Shown here: piece after piece, positions 37,301-50,118 of the stretch
How positions within the stretch are numbered: the stretch's first letter is position 1
How the letters are laid out: each line of letters starts with the position of its first letter
Assembly: GCA_018881555.1 (NCBI GenBank)
Contig: JACAXG010000032.1
Location: 322,837 to 386,836 of the forward strand
Direction: 5' to 3'
Length of the DNA stretch: 64,000 bases
From: Amblyornis subalaris
Lineage: Eukaryota > Chordata > Aves > Passeriformes > Ptilonorhynchidae
The notes under the pieces: generated by a model
The model's database searches: none
What the model saw: only the letters and a program-made list of their open reading frames with translations
What the model was told of the DNA's origin: nothing
Position numbers and translations under genes: made by a program

Positions 37301-39635
37301 ACAATTAATTGTTGTCACTCCAAGGTTGGGATCAGCAATGAATGTAGGAATAATGCAGCTCTTCTTGGAGACCCTTCATTACTGATTCCCCTGTATGTAT
37401 CCAGACCTCTTCTGAGGTGCATTTGTCAACTCATTCTCAGATTGTTCTCTCAGCAGGCTTCTTTCAAAGCCCACTGATGCTCATAAAAATATTCTTGTTT
37501 CTAGGCTTCAGGCAAGTCTCAGGATGTGCCTTACTTGATCTTTAGTTTTCCTATTATTCCTTGGGAATAAGTTTGCCGATATTTGGCCGTACTGATTGTT
37601 CCGTCTGTTGGCTGTCATCGGAGGAGATTTACTCCACAAGAAATCCCTTCAGAATCACACTCACCTCACTTTACCTCTGCATCTGTGCCTGAACTAGAAC
37701 ATCTGATAGTTCATCTGTGCATGAACTACAGCTCCCAAGCTTCCTTCCTCATCAGCAGAAAGAAGCAGGTACTTTCAGGGCACAATTAATTTCTCCTGGG
37801 GTTTTTTTCACCTTTTTTATGACACAGTGGATTGTGCCCAGGAAATGCCTGCTTCTGTCTTTTGGCCAAACATGGACTCTAGATATGTCCTTATTTCCCA
37901 GAAAATAACCCAAGCTCTCATGTTTGAATCTTGGTTCATATTTATATGCTTGGCTTGGGAGTTTTAAAAGCAGTCATCATTTACTCATCAACACTGATCA
38001 AAGGTCAAAGTTTAACTGCAGAAGCCAGTGAGGTTGTTTATCTCAAACACACTGTAAAGTCTGATTTNGACACTTTTCAGGAAACTGCCACCTTGAANNT
38101 GCACAGAGGTTCCTAANCATGTGTTTTGCTGGAGGACGAATTTGTCTTAGTTAAGAAAACACAGTTGGACCGGAGATTCTATCGAGAAAATANAATGAAA
38201 TTGAGTTATCTTTTTTTTCTGTCACTAATCATCATCAAAAGAATCATCATTATGATGTGCAGGTGGTTTAGCTGAACACATGGGTGCATTCAAGTGCTTC
38301 CACATGTTTCAAAATGCTGAAGGTTTCATAACTACAAGTACTGTATACCTAAAAATGTAAGACAAATTTTACATATTCAGATTTTGATGTTAATGAGANT
38401 GAAGTTTGGACTTCATTGAGCTGGTGTTCAATTTCAAACATGAAATTAAGTTCAGAAGGTAACGTNATATAATAAATGCAACACAATCTCCCTTCCTAAT
38501 TTGTGTCCTGAAATTCAAAAACAACAAGGAAAGGTCAAAATAAAACAGCTCAGAAAGCATGGCATTATCTCCTCTTTGTCCTGAAAATATCATTAATAAC
38601 TGAATGTATCTTGAACTAAAAATATAAGATTGATGGAAGTGATATTACCCTGGNGATTATTCTGGCATCTGTCCTTGTATTTCAGTCCATCTACCTCAGT
38701 GTAAAAGGCTGTGGTCACTTATGTTCCAGTCAAGATATACCAACAATTTTGGAAACAGCCCACTCTTGTCTCCCCCTACAGCTGATGCAAAACTCTGTTG
38801 AAGTCAAAGGGATCATTTCCAACCGTTCCAGGGGGCTGTGGAACAGTCCTCAGTGCAAGCAAGTGAAATACAGAATGAGCCCAGGTGGGAGCTTCTNTGC
38901 AAAAGGACTCAAGTCTTAAAAACTCTCCTTTAACTAATCCTCTCTTCAGCCCTTCCAGGACTCCCAGCTTTTGGTGTTCATACACTCTAGTGATGGCCAT
39001 GGCACAAAGCATGCAGAGAGCCTCACAAACAGCTCTTAAGCAAACACCTCACACACTGCCCCTAGGAGAACAAAATCTAAATTATTTCACTAAAATGCTG
39101 GACAATTTAGTGCTCAGTGGTAACTAATATTGGGAAATGCTGGAGCACAGAAACAGAAAATNAGGAGTTTTCTGTTTGAACGATCCACAAGATATCACCC
39201 TTTGCAATGCATGTGCTGAGAAAGCAGAAGCATTTGCTGATTCACACTGTAAATTTTCATCCTCACAGACCATGAACTAAACTCTGGGTCATGAGTTAGT
39301 AAAATTTATCATTTGATTACAAATGGCTTTTTAAATATATATATGCACANACATAAAATAAATTAATCATTTATTTACATTTGGCAATAAAACATGAGGT
39401 TGCTCATCCATTATTTATCCCTGCAGTGGAAAACAAGAATAGGGATGCAAAATTTCACTGAAACTTTTCTTGTCTGTGCTGTACAACATTTTGTTCTGAA
39501 CTAAAATCCCCGGAGTCCCTCCTCCCTTAAATTTTGATCCAGAGCAATAAGCAAAACTTCTGCACAGATGGGAAAACACATGGTACTCCTTGCCCAGGCT
39601 TTCAAGAAGAGAAGAAATGGCATCTTGCTCCTTTA

Positions 39636-39660
39636 TTTTTTTTTTTTTTTTTTTTTTTTT
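39636..39660 (-). repeat. 25-base poly-T tract
   Basis: An uninterrupted T run, the longest homopolymer seen in the window. On the minus strand it would be a poly-A tail, but the adjacent sequence does not resemble a processed transcript that I can name. Confidence 0.9.
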
Positions 39661-40754
39661 GAGCCTAGTCTAATTCCACCTGCCACGAGAGAAAACCTAA
39701 GACAATTATGAAAGTAAGAGGGAGATTTGAGGGCTGAATCCCTGCTTATTTTTTGGCACAATAAATCTATGGAAAATCTGTTAAATTTTACCAATAGTGG
39801 AGCAATAGGTAGGATAGTGTGGGAATTTCATAGGCAATTATTATCAGGAATTTCACATTATTTCTTTGACCTAAATCTGTGTGTCTTCCTTCACCTCCNC
39901 TTCCCAAATCTGTAGCCACCTTGGTGCAATCTTTGAGTAGTTTTGTTTTAGGATTTTCTAGACATCAGAGCCCTGCAAACTCTGCCCCTTTCTTGTCCTT
40001 GGAGAACGCTGTTCTATCAACACTTGTTTTTCTTACAAATGGCATGAAAAGTTGGGTTTTACTATTGGTTTTGACTTGCAACTATTACTATTATTTGTAT
40101 TCCTAAATCCTGAAAAAGATGGATTTGTAAATTATCCATTTTGGTGTGTTGGAAATGGNATCAAGCATTTCAATATTTTTGCCTCAAAATATTAAATTTC
40201 AGTTTGCTGAACTTAAATTCCTTCAGTTCCTGTCTTTGGCACATTAAACTGTATTTCCCTGTCATGGCATACTGTCTCCTCTTAGGCCTTATAGTTTCAG
40301 CATCCTGACTGGCTCAAAGCTGGGCTACCTCTCCTTCAATGCCAACACAATTCCACTGGGATTCAGTGCTCCCATGATCCCTTTCTTAGGGAGACTTGTA
40401 GACCTCAGCTTGGGATCCCATGAGATGTGCTATTTGACTGTAGAACCTGACCAATGCAGGGTGGAGAAACAGACCTTTGCACAACAACTCCTCAAGATAC
40501 TGAAAATCATCAGCAAATGGTGTTTGACATTGAGCTGATGTTGGGGAATCAGTTTATGGCATGTGATTTGGGAAATCCTACAGGCTCTGCTCNTGGCTAA
40601 CAGCCTTGATGGGAGCAGAAACTCCACTGCTGCCTGGAGAACTTGACAACAGCTCAACCAAGGACTCTTCCTACCTGTGGCCACCCTGTTGTTTGACATT
40701 TGTTCAAAATTTACACAGAGAAAACTTGACAGGTTTTGTTGTTGAGTGCAATGG

Positions 40755-40790
40755 GATGATAGAATGACTTGAGTTGGAAGGAACATGATG
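40755..40790 (-). mobile_element. Very short CR1 3' terminus
   Basis: GATGATAGAATGACTTGAGT followed by TGGAAGGAAC matches the minus-strand CR1 end pattern over only about 35 bases. Possibly a severely truncated insertion. Confidence 0.45.
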
Positions 40791-43700
40791 GAAAACATAT
40801 CATAAATGGAAAACTTAACTCTCAGCACCTCTTTACACAAAGAATTGACCTCGAACACGTGCAAAAACACACACACAAGATGTTTACATGTCCCTCTCAG
40901 GACAACAGATGTCCACACTGCCAGCAGATAAATAATTGCATCCTTCTATGCAGAAAGAAGTTTTCAACAGGTACCATGGCAAACCTGCTTTGGCCAGGAG
41001 AACCTTGTTTCAGAGTTAAACAAAAGTATTCNTTTACTTACAGCCATGCAAAAGCTGTCACACAAAGGTAACAGCATGGGCAAGGTGCCAGAGCAGAGGG
41101 ATGTGCACACTGAGGAGCACAAGAATGTCTTTCAAAGAGACATAATCTCTGACAGGACAAAATAATTCCGTGTACTGCAGCGCAACTCCTTACAACTCCT
41201 TCAAGAAGCTGCTCATGCAGATTAACACATTAACAATGTCTTATTCTGTTGTTATCTATTGAATCTCCCTTCACCTGCTCAATACACTCTTCACTGCATT
41301 ATCTTGCATTTCACNCTTTATCTCTCTCTCTCTCGTCAAGGAATTATGTTTCTAGGAATGTCAGTCTGTCAGCTACTAAGATGACATAAAAAGAAATTCC
41401 TGATATGCCATTATCTAGAGCCTCAGATCTGACTCCTCACACACTCTAGAAATTTTGAATTCTTTTGTTCCTGTTGATCTTAGAGAAATTAATGGTATCT
41501 GGACATAGTAATCCAAGAGTAATACACGACAAAGCAGGTTTTTTCTCTGCCATTCCTGACAACCCCATGGATGTATTTATTGTGGCATCAAGTTTCTCAG
41601 ATCTGTATGGTCTGCAGAGTTTCCTCATTTTTCAAAGGTTTTCATTTATGACGCTAATTATGCCAGAGATGCCAGTAAAAANATATTCTTGACAGTGGCC
41701 CTTGGTGTAGAAATAATTTGTCTCTTCTGCCTGCTTTATCTTATTAAAGAGTTCCCGTTTTGCTTTGCTCTACTTAAACTTTATTGAGTTTTGGGTCACA
41801 GTGAAAAATTTGCTCTATTTCTTGGCTTACTCAGCTAAAAGGTACTCGGTGACTTGACAATCTTTGTTCNGCTCTTATTTATGTGATTTTCATCTCCTGA
41901 CAAAAAGCATTCAGATGCAGCTGTTCCCAAACCTCAGAACAGAAGGCAGAGGTACAAACCATACGAGGACACAGTTTTATACCACATCCTAAACACCATG
42001 GTGAGTGAAACCAAATCCCCAGGTCCAGATTGTGTGCACTTGGGAATGGCCTGAATGACAGCANGTACACGAACAATTTCTCGGATAAGCAACTCTGTCA
42101 TTTCAAGGTGTAATCCAAAGATTATGGCTCATGCTGAATGCTCTTAAGTCAGCAATGGGATCTCTGAAACAATTCCAGATGACCTGAAACACATCAGGAC
42201 AGTGGAGGTCACCTGCAGAGCAGAGGGGAGGAAGGCAATGTGCTGCCTCAATATTAAAATCTCCACATTTGTAAAGGTTCTCTGCTTCCCTCACATATAC
42301 GTGTGTGCCTTGTCTGGACTCCACCTACATTCAATTTCCACAGAACTGTCCAGTACATTTCCCAAATTATCTTTGCTTTGAGCACTTAACTGTGGCATAA
42401 TCAGGATTCAAATTTTGCTTGGATTTATCTTCCAGAATACAGACTTACTGTTTTTGAGGAGCTGATCATGTAAATGGGTCAGCTTGGGGAGAGCACTATA
42501 TAATGGGACTGACTTCACTGAGTCTCTGTCTGGATCTAAGGAACAGAACTGAGCTTTTCCTTCCTGTTGATGAAGGTAGAGGGTTGAGACATCAAAGGGA
42601 TTCTGGCAGGATTTTAGAAAAAGCTGCTTTAAGTTGACTTCACCTGCATGAATAATGGAATCTATACCTTACATTGTAAAAAATTAATGACTTTTTAAAA
42701 GATTAATGCATTTTTAACTGGCTTCGCTCCCCATTTCCTTCTGCAATGCACTCTTCAAAAGCAGTGAAATTTATTTTCTCTATTCTAGTTTTATTTCTAG
42801 GCAATTTCACATTTTTTGGGTTCTCCCATTAACACTAGGATGGCCAGGATATTCAATTACATCTAAGGATTTTTAAGTCCTTGATTAGATATCCCTTACT
42901 GGGTACAAAAGTGATGAAAATACAAGCTCTGAAAAACGGACTTCTTAAAGTTCTCTGTCTGGGGAGCTCCACTAACAAGGCAATCTCAAAGCTGCTGTAC
43001 AGACAGGCTTTTCAAAGCCTTTGCAATGATGAAAGTACATTTCTACCAGATTTTTAAAAAATCCTAAGCACTGAGCCTCAATGGGAGCCAGGCACCATCT
43101 TTAGGAATCTCTTGAAAATTCTACCTTGTTTCCTGACTTTTGTAGATGTTGGCCACCTTGGGTCATTTGTGCTTTGTGGAGCCTGCTTATACTTTTGGCA
43201 GTGTTTCAAGGGGGTTTCTGTTACATTGGAACTTTTATTTTGGTTCAGCCAAGTCTATTTTTAGCAAGTCAGCACATGAATCACATTTTTCAGGAACCAG
43301 CTGTCAAGGGACTTCTTGTTAGATTTTATGAGCAGGAGATCCCTTACAGTTCTGCNGTCTTAAAAGAGCTATTCCACTGGGAATTCCTCTGAAGAATTAA
43401 AAATAGAAAGTTGGCTGATTAAGAACATAAGTGCAAATTTATGCTAAGAAGCTATTTATAACTGGATGGACAAAATTATAGGGTAAAACTATTTAGAGAC
43501 TCGCTGTATAATGTCACAATGTAGTCTTANGGAAAAACACCAGTGTTTGAATGTCAGGGGCTGAATTAAATGCTTGAAAAATGAGAGAAAAATAACATAC
43601 AGAAGNACACAAAATTTGTATGCTACAGGCTGTCTGTTGCTACCAATTGCATTCTCTTTAAACTGAGGCTTTTTCCATTATAGGGATGTCAGAAAAAGTG

Positions 43701-44176
43701 ATGATGAGATAACCTTATTTGTATTCCATCCATGTACTAATTGATTTGGGGAAGAGTTTTAATGTTACAGTGCAGAAATGGATACCTTTTCATTTAGAAA
43801 GGTGTCTGTCATCTCTGTGGCTAAATATGGATAGAGAATATGTGCCAGTGTAAGTGCATTTTTATGATCACAGTTATCATCTTAATTTACAGCAAAGGCT
43901 GAAACATTGCTGATAGCAGGAAAAAGGATTTCCTCGAGTGGCTAATTATTTTGCCTGGTGGATGTAGCACAGTACTTGGTCTGAACTGCCTGTAAATACA
44001 AACCCTTGAATTTAGCTTCATTCCGAGCTCTCAGAGGTCAAACCCTGCTCTCCACTGCTTTAAAAGCCAAGGACAGGGTTGTGGCTGAGCACAATCATCA
44101 CTGATGACAGCATCTACCATGAGATCTGCTGCTGGTGCTGCCTTTCTTACCCCAGTCATATTTCACAACTGTCATC

Positions 44177-44388
44177 GGAGAGAAGTTCTTTACTGTGAAG
44201 GTGGTGAGGCACTGGATTNCCCAGAGAAGCTGTGGCTGCCCCACCCCTGNAAGTGTTCAAGGCCAGGTTGGATGAGGCTTGGAGCAACCTGGGATAGTGG
44301 AAGGTGTCCCTGCCCNTGGCAGGGGGTTGGAATGAGATGATCTGTAAGGTCCCTTCCAACCCGAACCATTCTGGGACTCCGTGATACA
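44177..44388 (+). mobile_element. CR1 LINE 3'-end fragment
   Basis: A well-preserved plus-strand CR1: GAGAAGTTCTTTACTGTGAA, CCCAGAGAAGCTGTGGCTGC, TGGAGCAACCTGGGATAGTG and GGAATGAGATGATCTGTAAG, ending in CCATTCTGGGACTCCGTGA. Three single N bases fall inside (44219, 44250, 44316) and one at its edge. Confidence 0.95.
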
Positions 44389-47300
44389 NCTTGAGAGCAA
44401 GGGGAAAAGAAGGCTGAGGAAATAAAATGAAATATGCAGCTCACCCATGGAGACAGGACCTACATATCTCCATCTAGAGATTATCTGTGATAATCCACCA
44501 CAGGTTATTATCTGTGATATTATCCAGAGGGTGTGGGGACTATGTGGGAAAGGGTGACTTGGCTATTTGGGGTGTTTGAGCCTCNGTGTAGGAAGGACAG
44601 TAAGAGGGATGTAGAAGACACCAGGAAAGTGGAGATATAAAAATAACAAGGACTACAGCCAAAGTGGGAATATAGTTTTGAAAATGCCTGTGGGAGATTT
44701 CTTGGCCTGAATCAGAGGAAAAGAGGGGACTCTTTGAGCCAGAGAAGCTGCTCCCTCCTGCCTGGAGGCTGTGTCTTTCCCATACCTCCTATGTGAAAGA
44801 GGAGGATGCTGAAGAAATAGCTGAATTCTTTATTGATTTCTCCTGCCAACAGAAATGACTGCAACTTCCAAAAAATGGATAATTGCCAGGAAGGGAAAGA
44901 AAAAAATTAAAGCTCTAAAAATAGATCTATTCCTCTCTCAATTTCTATTAACTTTTTTTTTTTTTTTTTTGACTGGTGTTAGACATTATAAATGTAGGAG
45001 GGGAGTGAATTTTCCCTTGCCTTCTGCTGTTGCAGATTTACTAATACTCCGAGGGCTGTGGACTCCTTCAGAGATGCTGTCTTTTAAGACGTACTCTGAG
45101 AAAATGATTAGGACTCTGAACTTCCAGCCATTTGTTAAGAGGTATTTGCTAGCATCTTTGAAAGAAAATCCTGCATAACTGTATCTATTCTGAAAATGCT
45201 GGAGCCTGGAGAGGCTTTTTTGGATAGAGTTCTGTATTGCCACAGGTACACAGTTTATTGAGTAGTCCTAAAAAGCAGATATTCAGCAGTATTTTTCAGG
45301 GCTGTTTTTCAAAGCTCTTTCTGCTTACTTCTACTGACATCATTACCTTAAAAAAAATTATTCCTTCAGTATCATGATTTTGAGCTGACATAAGAAAGCA
45401 CTGGCTTCCCAAAATCTCATGTTGCTTTGACCAAAACCTAAAGAAATCAGGTAAAATTTGAGCTGGACTTCACACACTCAAGGGATTATATTTTGTCAAC
45501 TACTTAGCAGAGACTGTGATCTGCACAGCACAACAGAACAGAGACAGAGAGAGATGAGCCACATTCACCTTATCTGAAGATAGAAGAAATACCAGCCTGT
45601 GTATTTGGTCAGTCGTAAGTCTCAAGTTTCAAATTTACAGTCATAGCTACTCATTCATTATATTTGACATCATTTCCTCAGCAAAAAACTACCTTTGATA
45701 AAAATTTTCAAGTCTATCTGAAAATCTGGTAAAACAGGATTCAGCATTACATGAGCTGAAAATATGGCACTTTAACAAACAGAAGCTTTTAGTCTTCTAA
45801 CAAGGAGCCAGGAAGAAGCAACAGCATGGTTAAGCCATGGCAGCTTCTTTGCATCACGAAATTTCATTTTTAGCTTTGCAGCTTTTTTTTCCTCAACCAA
45901 GAACAAAGCAAATCCCATTTACAACTGGTCTTTATTTCTGCCTTAGCGGGAATTAAACACCCAGCTACTTACAGTTCAATAAAGTCTTCAAATCCTGCGT
46001 GAACAAAATGAACAAAGCTCATAAGCACATGCTTCTCTCCTACAGACACCAGTGGGATGCGAGCATGTGCTTGGAAGATAGAGGTAAAAGTGGGAATGTT
46101 TGTGCTTGTAAAGCTATGCCTGGCTGTGGATACCAGGGTTAGCTGTAGAGGATCTGAGTAAAGGCACTAATTTGATGTTTGAAAGGGCCTGGTTGTGCTG
46201 GTGAATGTTACACACAGGACAGCCTTGTTCCAACACAGGAGGGACGAGCTGCAGCACGGGGCTGTGCTGACACAGCTCTGCCTCGTCTGCTCACCCTCGC
46301 AGCACTGCTCGGGGTGGAGAGTCTCTCTGCAAGGCTCAGGTGCTCACAGACTTTGAATTCAGTAGGTAAATTCCCTCGCACGCTGTAGGGTGAATCTAAG
46401 TGAGCCATGCTTACATTAATCAGCGATGCTTCTTCTACTTTATCCCTTGATTTTGCTGTTTCCAGCTTTTTCAAACTCGCANCAAAGGCCAAGGGGTTGC
46501 AGCTGGAGTGATAAGCAGGAATCCTACGGCCATGCAGCAAAGAGGATGTTTTGGGATCTTGGTGTCAAGCTTTAAAGAGAGTTACTCCAGGGAATTGCCG
46601 GCTCTGGAAAGCCCCTGAGGGCGTCTGCAGGAGCCTTCGCCTTCACCAAGTGGTGGGGAGAAGCTGCTGTAAGCTGGGATACAGCATTGGTTTCAAGCAG
46701 AAATGACTGCGTGATGAGACTGAGCTCCTCTGCTTGCTCCTTCGGCTCAAGGGAACCTTGAAAATCCCGGGGGAAGGTTTTCCGCTCTGAATCAGTGATT
46801 AAGCTTTTAAAATGCCACAGTTTTGGAAATGGAGGAGCAATGATGGGAGGAATACGTAGCCTTGGCTTCCTCCTTTCAGCCCCTCCGTTCTTGCATTTCT
46901 GGTTCTCCCAAATCACACAGAGCAAGAACATCTATAGGATGAGAATAAAGGGATTGTGCCCTGGATCTTGAACTCAGTATTTTTGTGTTCCTTTGGAATC
47001 AGCTGGGTGCTGAATGTCTTCAGTTGAAGAGTAGAAGAGATTGCAATGATTCTGAATGGAAATGCCCTATATCAGCACAGTATCACACAGTGGATAACTT
47101 CCAGAACAGAGATGACCTCCTTGTCTATCAAAGAGCAAGAAGCATTATGGGATTCCAATTTAATGTGATAAAATGTCATCACAAACATGAAATTTTAAAG
47201 CCATCACTCAATAATTATAATTAGCCTATGGCAAAATGCTCTGAATACCAAAGCAACTATAAAAGGTGAAAATTGTCTTAATTAGCAAAGATGCAGAAAA

Positions 47301-49860
47301 TGTGTGAGACTGACTCACGTCAGGGAAGGCTTCAATTAACCTGGCCCAGATTGAGATAATTAAGAGGGCAGCTCCAATTGTGCAAAGGATGAAAAAACTT
47401 CCAGTGTGGTATGAGGTCTTGTATTTTTCCATCCCTGGGCCTGTTCTTCAGTGCTNCCTTCAGGCACATCATCTGTTTACATCAAATTGTTTCCTGAACT
47501 GGCTGCTGGAAACCAGACCTGAATCCAGCAAGCCCTGAGGATACTCTGCAAACCCTTTTGGATATTAACTCCTTCAGTGAGTATAATCTGTACAGTTTTC
47601 TGCCTGGATGCCACACAAACCTGTTCAAGCTCTTGTTCAATACTATTGCAAGGAAGTCTAGGCCAGAAGGATTGGTAAAATTACTGCCCCAGACTAATAA
47701 AAACCAAGAAACCATCTCTTTGTATATGGTGGAGTCTTGTGGACACACCACGTCACAGTGGGTCCCTGCTCATTGCATTGTAGTTGAAAAACTGCTCAGC
47801 CTGGGCCCATCCTACACCTAACAAATTCTGTGGCTGCTTCTCATTGAAGGAGTGAATGGTCTTTAAACTGTCAATGGTGGTTAACTTGTCCATTGTCAAG
47901 AGAAGATTGTGCCACCTCCTTCAGATCCACACCACAGGAATTCTGTTCTGACCTGTCCTGCCCTGCTGATCCCCGTACAAAGCCAGGGTGCTGCAATGAG
48001 TGTGGGAGCCAAAGGTTCCCTTAGTTTTAACAGCAGTAGCAAAGTTATTACTGCTAACGAGGGCAACAGGGATTTCTGCACAAGCCACTCACTCAGGCAC
48101 TTACTCAGCTTCTCATAAATATTTTGTTTGCATCCCATACTCTAAAACTCAGAAATGTCTGTATGAGCTGCAGCCATATCTCTGAGATATATGCTAGGAA
48201 AAACACTGAGTAAAGGAGCAATAGAGGAAAAGCCACCAGCACAACTGCAGCATTCATTCCCAAGTGAAACGTAAATTGCAGACAGGAATCCAAGTGGTCA
48301 CGAATGAAACGACAGAGCGAAACCTCAGAGTAACCTCAAACTTTTCCAGTCTCTGGTATTTCTACAGGCACCAGAGTCAGCCAAGACACAGGTCAGTTCT
48401 TGGCAGGTGATGGGTTCTTACAGCGCCAGTAATACCTCTGAGACTCTCCATTCGCTGTGAGAAGCTGTGCTAAACCTTTGAGTTGAGGACCATATACATT
48501 TCTTTTGTCGCACTGTGAGCTTGTAGGAACTTCAGTGCTACCAACCACTGCATCCTTTGTGTGCTGCCAGGAAGGTGCCACCTGCCTTTCACAATATTCA
48601 TGGATTTCTGAGGTGCATGGCGGCAGAACAGATCTAAAATCCACCAATTAAAACATCACCAAAATCCGTATGGATCCAGTACTGAGAGTACAAGGGANCT
48701 ATTTGCATAATAATAGCAATAAACATGGACTTTTCTTTGGAAGAACTAAAATTAAAATGTCAATCTGCATCTAAAAAATTGCTTAATTGGAACTCTCATT
48801 GACTGGTGACAGTTTAACTTTAGGAGGTCCAAAATTATGCATGTGTGGGGTTTTTTTTAATATTTAAATCTATGCTACCTTTTATTTTTCACATTAAATT
48901 AATCTGCATTTGGTTTTAGTTTTTAAAATCTACAAATAAAATTACCTGGAAGTATATCATTCTTATTATTTTTAGACAAGAACTGGCTAAAATTCTGGAG
49001 TGAGAACTGCAGTTTACAGTGCAAATTGAGCAGACCAGAAATAAAATGCTACAGGAGTGTAGAATACAGATTGGAACAACTGTCTTTATCACTGGAGGGC
49101 AGCATAAGTACCAATATAAGCTAAAATAGCAAAACCCGAGTATCTTCAACTAAGTGACTTTACCTGCCAGAACAGTAATTGCTGCTTCTTTATAGTGGCC
49201 AGGTACAAACAAGAGATGCTGCAGCCAGCAGGTCAGACCTGCCCCTGAAAGACACATTTGTTGTCATTAATTTTCTCTTAAAATTAATTCCCTTGTTAAA
49301 ATTTCTGAGACCAAACCCAGGTTGGGAGGGAGAGAAACTTTCCATGGCCAAAGAGCTTCTGGAAGCAAAATTTGTTTGCAAAATTCATATTAAACTTTTT
49401 TCTAATTTTAATAACAAATATGTTTGCAGAAGCCCTCATCGTGTTCAGGCTACTACCAAACTTGCATGCAGTCCTAAGACTTTGGGATATCCCTCTTATA
49501 GCCAGACACAGAATACCCTGTTTCTAGCAGCTCAGCACAGTTTAGGGCTTTGCTGGCTGAAATGAGATTCTAATTGTTTGATTCGCAACATGCACAGAAA
49601 TCTTTGTCAAACTTTTCTATGTCCTTGGCAATGAAGAGGAGAATTTCATGCCATGGTTCTGGGCTACCTTTTCTTATTCATAACAGTTGATGGAGTTTCT
49701 GAACTATTCCTTAGAATACAGTGAAAAAAGCCCTGTCATTCTCTAGGCTACCTCTGTAACTCTGGGTCAAACCTTCATCCTCCCTCATGAAAGGGAAACC
49801 ANCATAGAATAACACAAGCAGAAAGGGCAGCCCCTAGCTCAGGCCAGGAGAAAAAGAAGC
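44389..49860. other. Intergenic stretch, no gene recognised
   Basis: About 5.5 kb. It holds an imperfect direct repeat of ATTATCTGTGATAAT near 44.47-44.53 kb and an 18-base T tract at 44953-44970. A moderately GC-richer part lies at 46.2-46.9 kb; its open frames have no recognisable homology. No gene supported. Confidence 0.55.
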
Positions 49861-50118
49861 ACAGAATCATAGAATCATGGAATGATTTGGGTGGGTGAGA
49901 CCTTAAATATCATCCAGTTCCACTCCCTGCCATGGGCAGGGACACCTTCCACTATCTCAGGTTGCTCCAAGCCCCATCCAACCTGGCCTTGGGCACTTCC
50001 AGGGACGGGGCAGCCCCATCTTTTCCAGGCAACCTGTACCAGTGCCTCACTGCTCTCACAGTAAAGAATTTCTTCCTAATATCTAATCCCAAACTACCCT
50101 CTTTCAGCTTAAAGCCTT
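49861..50118 (-). mobile_element. CR1 LINE 3'-end fragment
   Basis: Minus-oriented and well preserved: ACAGAATCATAGAATCATGG, CATGGGCAGGGACACCTTCC, AGGTTGCTCCAAGCCCCATC, CAACCTGGCCTTGGGCACTT and AAGAATTTCTTCCTAATATC, ending in TTTCAGCTTAAAGCC. It is one of the younger-looking copies. Confidence 0.95.

Larger units (their letters stand above)
37301..44176. other. Intergenic stretch, no gene recognised
   Basis: About 6.9 kb. Single N bases resume at 38068 after 31.5 kb without any. It contains a 25-base T tract at 39636-39660, a (TC) run of about 16 bases near 41320, and a tiny CR1 tail near 40.77 kb. A 162-codon minus-strand frame at 40430-40918 shows no known domain. Confidence 0.55.

Noticed and set aside
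40430..40918. 162-codon minus-strand open frame
   Set aside because: No homology recognised, it contains an N, it overlaps a CR1 tail, and it has no gene-like context.
46200..46900. GC-richer patch considered as a CpG island or promoter
   Set aside because: CpGs are few and scattered, there is no neighbouring first exon, and no gene starts here.
49179..49565. 128-codon plus-strand open frame
   Set aside because: Composition resembles random AT-rich sequence. No conserved motif, and no exon partner was found.
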